Positions 58,946 through 64,000 of a stretch of 64,000 nt of DNA are shown piece after piece. The notes beneath the pieces were generated by a model that worked only from the letters and a program-made list of their open reading frames with translations, was not told the DNA's origin and searched no databases. Within the stretch, counting starts at the first letter, position 1. The number at the start of each line of letters is the position of its first letter. Source of the stretch: Tritrichomonas musculus (taxonomy: Eukaryota; Parabasalia; Tritrichomonadida; Tritrichomonadidae); assembly GCA_039105265.1 (NCBI GenBank), contig JAPFFF010000001.1:9486001-9550000 (forward strand), given 5' to 3'. A program made the translations under genes and the position numbers.

Positions 58946-61633
58946 ATGGGATGCTCTTCATCACGTGGCGTTCAAGTTTCCCAACAATCTCGTACCACTG
59001 ATGTTACAAAGCATCAAAATTCAAGTAATGATAAAATTGAACCACAAGTTTCATTCAACGATGATTTTACGATCATAACAACAAATACTGAATCAATATG
59101 TAGAATTGAAGATACAAATCCAATTGTATGTCTTGGCCCTGATGCATTTCCTATTGTCACAGCAAATCTTTTTTTGGATCCTGAAAATCCAACCAATATA
59201 TCGCTTCCAGTTGTTGCAGTATCAAGATATGGAAATGGTATCTCCATTGCTATTGGTCATATGATGATGGTTCTTGAAGAAAAGTTAGTAATTGGTGATT
59301 CTGATATATTCTTTTCCTCATTTTTTCATTGGGCTATTTCACAATGCAAAAAGACTAGCCAGAATGAAAATGGTGAAAATGAAAGCGAGCTGTCATGTAT
59401 GCCAAGTGAAAATGAAATTGGTATGTTATCTTCATCTAGTATGTTATCTATTGAACCTGTTAAAACTAAAAAAGTACTTGTTATTGGATACCCTCAAGAA
59501 AATCTTTCAGATATTAAAAAATTCTTTCGTCAATTTTCTCTTGGTGTCGAATTTGTTTCAGAAAGCAAGCTAAATAAATGTGAAAACAATAATAGCAAAA
59601 GTAGTTTTGGTAACGATAGTAATATGTATGCTTGTAATGATTCAGATGCTGCTATAGATCCTTGTCTTTCCAACGAAATTTTTTTTAGCCAATTTACAAT
59701 GATATTTGCAACATCCAACGTTTCATTTGACAAATTTGCGATTCAAAATTATATTTCCAAAGGGGGTATTTTTGTGGCACTTTATATTCCTCCATCACTC
59801 GCTAAACAAAGTCCATCCATTTCTCTTAATATTATTCAAAACCATAAAATGTATAGTTCATCATGCTCTAATTTAGAAAGTGCTGCGTTTTATGTTCTAA
59901 ATGAAAACAGTACTTTAGAAAATTGTATGGCAAGCGCTTCAAATGATAGCTCAATTTCATATGTAATTAATGATGTTTTAATTCAAACGAATCTTGCTTT
60001 TACTTATTGTTCTCTTTATGTTGGTGAGCCTAATTCTTTATCATTTAAAATTCAGAATAAATTTACCAAAATAAATTTCATTAATTTCCAAAACTTAATC
60101 AATTCATATATAGATTATATAAGTAATCTTCAACAAAAAGGAATTGGAAACATAACTTCAGTTGATGAAGATGAAATGGACGAAATTGTTACAAATTTAC
60201 GATTTTATTTGATGGTTATTGATAATGAAAATTACAATGTGCATTATAAAGAAGTGAAATTATTGCTTAAAAAAACATGGAACTTTCTTGATGCTGGCTG
60301 TCCTCTTTGTAATCCGCAATTATTAAATTCTGAAGAAAATAATAATCAAAATAAACCTATTCCATGTACTATTCATGTTATTTGTATTGTTCTTATCGTC
60401 CAAATGTTGTATTCAATTCCTTTCACTGAATTTTCACAAAGTCCACTAATGAAAGCATCAATGGGTGATATACCTTCACCAGTGATAAGTGATGGCGCAA
60501 ATCAAAGTGTTAATCAAGTTTGTAAAGTGAGCTTAACAATTACACCTTATTCATGGGTTTCAACTGGTCTTTGGCTACCAAGAGGAGCAATTGCAATCCT
60601 TCGTTGCAATCGTCCAATGCCCTTTTTACATATTCAAATCGGATGTCATCAAACTTCATTACTAGAAAAGAAAGGAGCTTGGAGAAGATGGCCCGTTGTT
60701 GTTATGTCATATGCTATCAATTCGAATGAAATTGAATTTTCATCACCATTTGGAGGAATAGTTTATATTGTAACTGAAATGCTTCCAAATGTTAACCAGA
60801 ACGAAAATGCTCTAGATGTTGAATTTGAATTTGAAGGTCTAGTCAAATATCCATATGCAATAGTGAACAAACCTGACAAATGGAAAGAAACATCAAAAAT
60901 TGTTGTTAGCAACAGCAGCCAAGCTCCTCTATGGGGTGAACTTGAATCAACAAAATATATTTTCACATTGCCATCATATTTTTTACAGCAGCACGAAAAC
61001 GAAATTGAAAGCTATTTTAATATTTACGATCAGCTTTTTAGTGAAATTTCATCATTTACCTCTTGTAATTTAACGAAACCATTTCGTATTGTCTTTGATG
61101 TTGATCTTGTTGATAATGATTCATATTCGCCTACATATCCACTTGTTGTATCCTTAGATGACATTGACAAAATATTTGTGAGTGATAAACCAACCAATGA
61201 AGTACTCAACCTTTTGAAATTGTTGACAACTGTTTCACTGAGAGATGGTTGTATTGACTCAATGACAGAAGATGCAATTTCGCTTGTTTCTGCTTGTTCT
61301 GCAATCAAATCGGTTTGGAAAGGTTTTAATCCACTCGATTTGATTAATTCGAATGATTTTAATACTGACTTTGACTCCTCGTTATTTAAAGTTCTCTGGG
61401 ATATTCATAATCAATGTGATCAGAAAATTATACCAAATACGCTTGCTATGTACCAGGACCCAAATTTTGTTGCTTTGGAAACGCAAGAAGATATGTGGAT
61501 GCGATTTGTTACAGAATTATGTAATAACGGCAAGAAAAACTTTACCAATTTATTAAAGAAAGCTAGGCCAATTCCAATGAATATTTCGAATTCAATTCAG
61601 AGTTTTCCGGATTATTCGCGATATACAGAATAG
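58946..61633 (+). CDS. M60-like/TCAF-type protein lacking HExxH, probably N-acylated
   Basis: Starting at the ATG giving MGCSSSRG, an 895-aa protein. Gly2 and Cys3 form a strong signal for myristoylation and palmitoylation, so it should sit on the inner face of membranes. A GATase/Rossmann-like part (about residues 30-350; KVLVIGYPQENLSDIKKFF) precedes an M60-like domain (about 530-870) with SWVSTGLWLPRGAIAILRCN, HIQIGCHQTSLLEKKGAWRR and SSPFGGIVYIVTE. This is the order found in TCAF/FAM115 proteins. The zinc motif HExxH expected after the YPLVVSLDDIDK region is absent, so it is probably not a protease. The frame's upstream TTG start is ignored because MGCSSS fits better. Confidence 0.75.
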   Translation: MGCSSSRGVQVSQQSRTTDVTKHQNSSNDKIEPQVSFNDDFTIITTNTESICRIEDTNPIVCLGPDAFPIVTANLFLDPENPTNISLPVVAVSRYGNGISIAIGHMMMVLEEKLVIGDSDIFFSSFFHWAISQCKKTSQNENGENESELSCMPSENEIGMLSSSSMLSIEPVKTKKVLVIGYPQENLSDIKKFFRQFSLGVEFVSESKLNKCENNNSKSSFGNDSNMYACNDSDAAIDPCLSNEIFFSQFTMIFATSNVSFDKFAIQNYISKGGIFVALYIPPSLAKQSPSISLNIIQNHKMYSSSCSNLESAAFYVLNENSTLENCMASASNDSSISYVINDVLIQTNLAFTYCSLYVGEPNSLSFKIQNKFTKINFINFQNLINSYIDYISNLQQKGIGNITSVDEDEMDEIVTNLRFYLMVIDNENYNVHYKEVKLLLKKTWNFLDAGCPLCNPQLLNSEENNNQNKPIPCTIHVICIVLIVQMLYSIPFTEFSQSPLMKASMGDIPSPVISDGANQSVNQVCKVSLTITPYSWVSTGLWLPRGAIAILRCNRPMPFLHIQIGCHQTSLLEKKGAWRRWPVVVMSYAINSNEIEFSSPFGGIVYIVTEMLPNVNQNENALDVEFEFEGLVKYPYAIVNKPDKWKETSKIVVSNSSQAPLWGELESTKYIFTLPSYFLQQHENEIESYFNIYDQLFSEISSFTSCNLTKPFRIVFDVDLVDNDSYSPTYPLVVSLDDIDKIFVSDKPTNEVLNLLKLLTTVSLRDGCIDSMTEDAISLVSACSAIKSVWKGFNPLDLINSNDFNTDFDSSLFKVLWDIHNQCDQKIIPNTLAMYQDPNFVALETQEDMWMRFVTELCNNGKKNFTNLLKKARPIPMNISNSIQSFPDYSRYTE

Positions 61634-62171
61634 ATGTTATATTTATATAAATGTTTGTTAAATTTTGATATAATTTTTATATTATTTCATTTTTCATTAG
61701 AGTCATATAAAATATATTTTATTATTGAACATATTTGAAAATATGAGCCAATTTGTTACTCAGAGCATTAAAAAGCGAATTAAAAACTTTTAACTGAAAT
61801 GTTATAAATAATCAGAATAGATATGATGTTCAAGACTCTTGCATAACGAGACGCTAATTTTTCAAAAAGCTTTATTTTAAAATTAAAACATTAATATCTT
61901 GTATTTTGAAAAAAAAATTGTATATTTTTAATAATAATAAACTTAATTTTTTTGATTATAATTATCTTTATAAATAGGTATTAACCTTTTATCAATCTCG
62001 ATATTTCATCAACAATATTGTATAATTGAATGCTTTTTGATATGGTCATTTTCATTTATATCATGTTTATTCGATATCTAGTTTGGTTTTTTTGTGGTAA
62101 TTTGAGCATTCATATACCTTTCTATTGAAAAAAAAAGAAAAAAGAAATTGTGAGAGTTTATTAAACAAAAA
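61634..62171. other. Intergenic region
   Basis: AT-rich, with no gene, RNA or repeat recognised. Confidence 0.5.
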
Positions 62172-64000
62172 ATGAATTCATCCAATCAACAATTTGAACA
62201 GCAAGATTCATCATATTATGATGATGACTTCTCTAATTTCCAAGGAGTCATTATTAATGGGCCTTTTGACGATTTTCTTGACCAATTCAAAATCGACCAA
62301 ATACCAATTATAGGTGACCAATATGATTTATGCGATCCGATTGCACCTCTTATGTCCCAAGACTTCGCAAATCACCAAACTGCTGATGGTATTTTTGATC
62401 CGTTTTCATGTGAAAAGCGATTGAAACTTATAGAAGAAGAAGAAAAATTACAGCAACTTCAAGAAGAGCATATGGAAAGGGAAAGGCAGCATCATATGCA
62501 TAGCAGAAGACCGCAACATCAAGAAATCTATCAGCAAAATTCTTTCGACCAACAATCAGCTGAGCAAAATAACGACTCAAATGCAATTAATGCGTCTGGT
62601 TCTGATGATGAGAGAGAACAGCAAATTCGAAAAAGCAGATCAAATCCATTTCAACAAAATGTTGATGATAATGCGAATGATGATGATGATGATAATGGCA
62701 CATTTGACCCATTCCAAGGAATAAATAAAAAGCAGCAGCCGCAGCAGCGAAAAAGCTCTAGGCATAATTCTGAAAGTGATGATGATCATGGTTTTAATCA
62801 TAATGATGAATTTGAGAATAATCGTCCACATCATAATGTACATAAAAAGAATCAAAACCAAAGCTTTGCTCCTCAAATCAAGAAAAACGTCGAAAACATT
62901 AAAGAAAAAGCAAAAAGTATTTTCAACGCAGGATTCAACTTTATAGCCAAAAATATCCCGCATAAAGATAAGCACGGAAGTAATCGTATGAGCGATAATA
63001 GTAATCTTTCTGAACAAGAAAGAAGGCGTATGAAAATGCAGCATGCTCAAAATTCTCTATTTAATGATGACAACGATAATGATGAACAAGATAATGGTCT
63101 TATGGGTGGTTTTGATGACAAATTTAACAGTGATGAAGAAGATCGTCAAAGAAATCATAAACGTGTTCGCAACGATTTTCATTCAGATGATGAAAACGAA
63201 GCCGATCAAAAGCCTTTTGCATCAGGTTCGGATGATAATGATGAGCCACGTCAACCTGTTAATAGAAAGCAACAAAAGAATCCATTCGCTGAACAATTGA
63301 AAAAGCAAAAACAATCACAACCACCTTCAAAATCGCAAAGTTCAGGAAACATATTCGATATGCTTGATCAAGACGAAGATGAAAATCAAGAAGATCAGCA
63401 ACCGAATAATCCATTCACTGACCAAATACAACGACAAGAAAAACAACAAAAACGGTCAAGACCACCATCAAGACCACAAAGTTCAGGAAACTTATTCGAT
63501 ATGCTTGATCAAGACGAAGATGATCAGAATCAGCAACAACAACAAAAGCTTTCTGCAAATGCATCAGCTGATTTATTTGATAATTCACAGCCTCAACGTC
63601 AAACCAGTAAGTTAGAATCCTCAAATGATTTATACGATCCTTTCGCTGGTATTAATAGTGGATCAAAAGTACCAGCTGGATCAAACAATGAAGAATCATC
63701 TGGATTATTTGATCCATTTTCAGGTGGAAACCAAGCGCCACTCGCTTCTAAAGCAAGCAACGCCAGTATGAACAGTACTAATAGCGCACATGGTAATAAT
63801 AGTGCAGGTGGCTCTTTATTTAATCCATTCCAAAATAATGCTCAAAAATCCAATGTCAGCAATAGCGGTAACCGAACACCAAACTTATCTGCCAACGCCT
63901 CCAACGATCTCTTAGACTCATTTTGTGCACCAGCTTCTTCTTTTACACCATCAAACAAAGGATCTCTAGATGATCTCTTCTCGAACGACAATGTAGCTGT
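62172..64000 (+). CDS. DPF/NPF-rich endocytic-type protein, 5' part
   Basis: The frame is open from ATG to the window end (609 codons and 2 bases), so the gene is truncated on the right. It is disordered, rich in Asn, Gln, Asp and Ser, and holds at least four DPF motifs (IFDPFSC, TFDPFQG, YDPFAG, LFDPFSG) and four NPF motifs (SNPFQQ, KNPFAEQ, NNPFTDQ, LFNPFQN). In other eukaryotes DPF binds the AP2 appendage and NPF binds EH domains. A block SSGN[IL]FDMLDQDED is present twice, pointing to internal duplication. No ENTH, ANTH or J domain is seen in this part; the C-terminal half outside the window would decide between adaptor, epsin-like and auxilin-like protein. Confidence 0.75.
   Translation, partial: MNSSNQQFEQQDSSYYDDDFSNFQGVIINGPFDDFLDQFKIDQIPIIGDQYDLCDPIAPLMSQDFANHQTADGIFDPFSCEKRLKLIEEEEKLQQLQEEHMERERQHHMHSRRPQHQEIYQQNSFDQQSAEQNNDSNAINASGSDDEREQQIRKSRSNPFQQNVDDNANDDDDDNGTFDPFQGINKKQQPQQRKSSRHNSESDDDHGFNHNDEFENNRPHHNVHKKNQNQSFAPQIKKNVENIKEKAKSIFNAGFNFIAKNIPHKDKHGSNRMSDNSNLSEQERRRMKMQHAQNSLFNDDNDNDEQDNGLMGGFDDKFNSDEEDRQRNHKRVRNDFHSDDENEADQKPFASGSDDNDEPRQPVNRKQQKNPFAEQLKKQKQSQPPSKSQSSGNIFDMLDQDEDENQEDQQPNNPFTDQIQRQEKQQKRSRPPSRPQSSGNLFDMLDQDEDDQNQQQQQKLSANASADLFDNSQPQRQTSKLESSNDLYDPFAGINSGSKVPAGSNNEESSGLFDPFSGGNQAPLASKASNASMNSTNSAHGNNSAGGSLFNPFQNNAQKSNVSNSGNRTPNLSANASNDLLDSFCAPASSFTPSNKGSLDDLFSNDNVA

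Overview
This is nuclear DNA of a trichomonad protist, most likely a Tritrichomonas (T. foetus-like) species. The evidence is the very AT-rich sequence, almost intron-free genes, decaying gene families typical of trichomonads (Sel1-repeat, DUF3447/ankyrin and BspA-type leucine-rich-repeat proteins), start-proximal TCA[CT][AT] initiator motifs, one intron with a GTATGT donor and a CTAAC branch motif next to the acceptor, a flagellar-tip protein (CEP104) and a complete Maverick/Polinton. No bacterial operons, tRNAs, rRNAs or CRISPR arrays were seen. All assignments come from reading sequence and motifs; no database search was possible.

Layout. (1) Positions 1-17,900 are a gene-family graveyard: a truncated Sel1 gene and a frameshifted Sel1 pseudogene, one intact DUF3447-ankyrin gene, and two loci that join DUF3447 to BspA-type LRRs, both broken. 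One of these is interrupted by a 1,721-bp TA-flanked element (8,995-10,715) with 388-bp terminal inverted repeats; removing it restores the LRR reading frame across the junction. The other contains eight near-identical 69-bp LRR units. (2) Positions 18,451-21,716 hold a Greatwall/Rim15/IRE-type AGC kinase gene with a 257-nt intron. (3) Positions 21,986-41,032 are a 19,047-bp Maverick/Polinton flanked by AATAT duplications, with long inverted repeats containing 58-59-bp tandem units. (4) Positions 41,033-64,000 are ordinary host genes: two large coiled-coil proteins, a VWA-UBC fusion, CEP104, a small coiled-coil protein, a four-span membrane protein, a caspase-like peptidase, a probably acylated M60-like/TCAF-like protein that lacks HExxH, and the start of a DPF/NPF-rich endocytic-type protein.

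The Maverick is organised like a small virus. It has a protein-primed DNA polymerase B with an OTU-like Cys/His region, a retroviral-type integrase (broken by a single in-frame TGA), an FtsK/HerA-type packaging ATPase, a probable double-jelly-roll major capsid protein, a 1,451-aa fibre-like protein, two paralogous small amphipathic MAFGSWFK proteins, a 47-aa one-span membrane protein and several element-specific unknowns. Genes lie on both strands, and several convergent pairs overlap at their 3' ends. No free-standing adenain-type protease was recognised. Apart from the TGA in the integrase every large frame is open, which suggests recent arrival or recent loss of mobility.

The most unusual signals are the frame-restoring TA element, the single integrase stop, short GC-rich hairpin cassettes scattered in the Maverick (some inside coding frames), copies of gene leaders embedded in its inverted repeats, the intron, and the VWA-E2 fusion.
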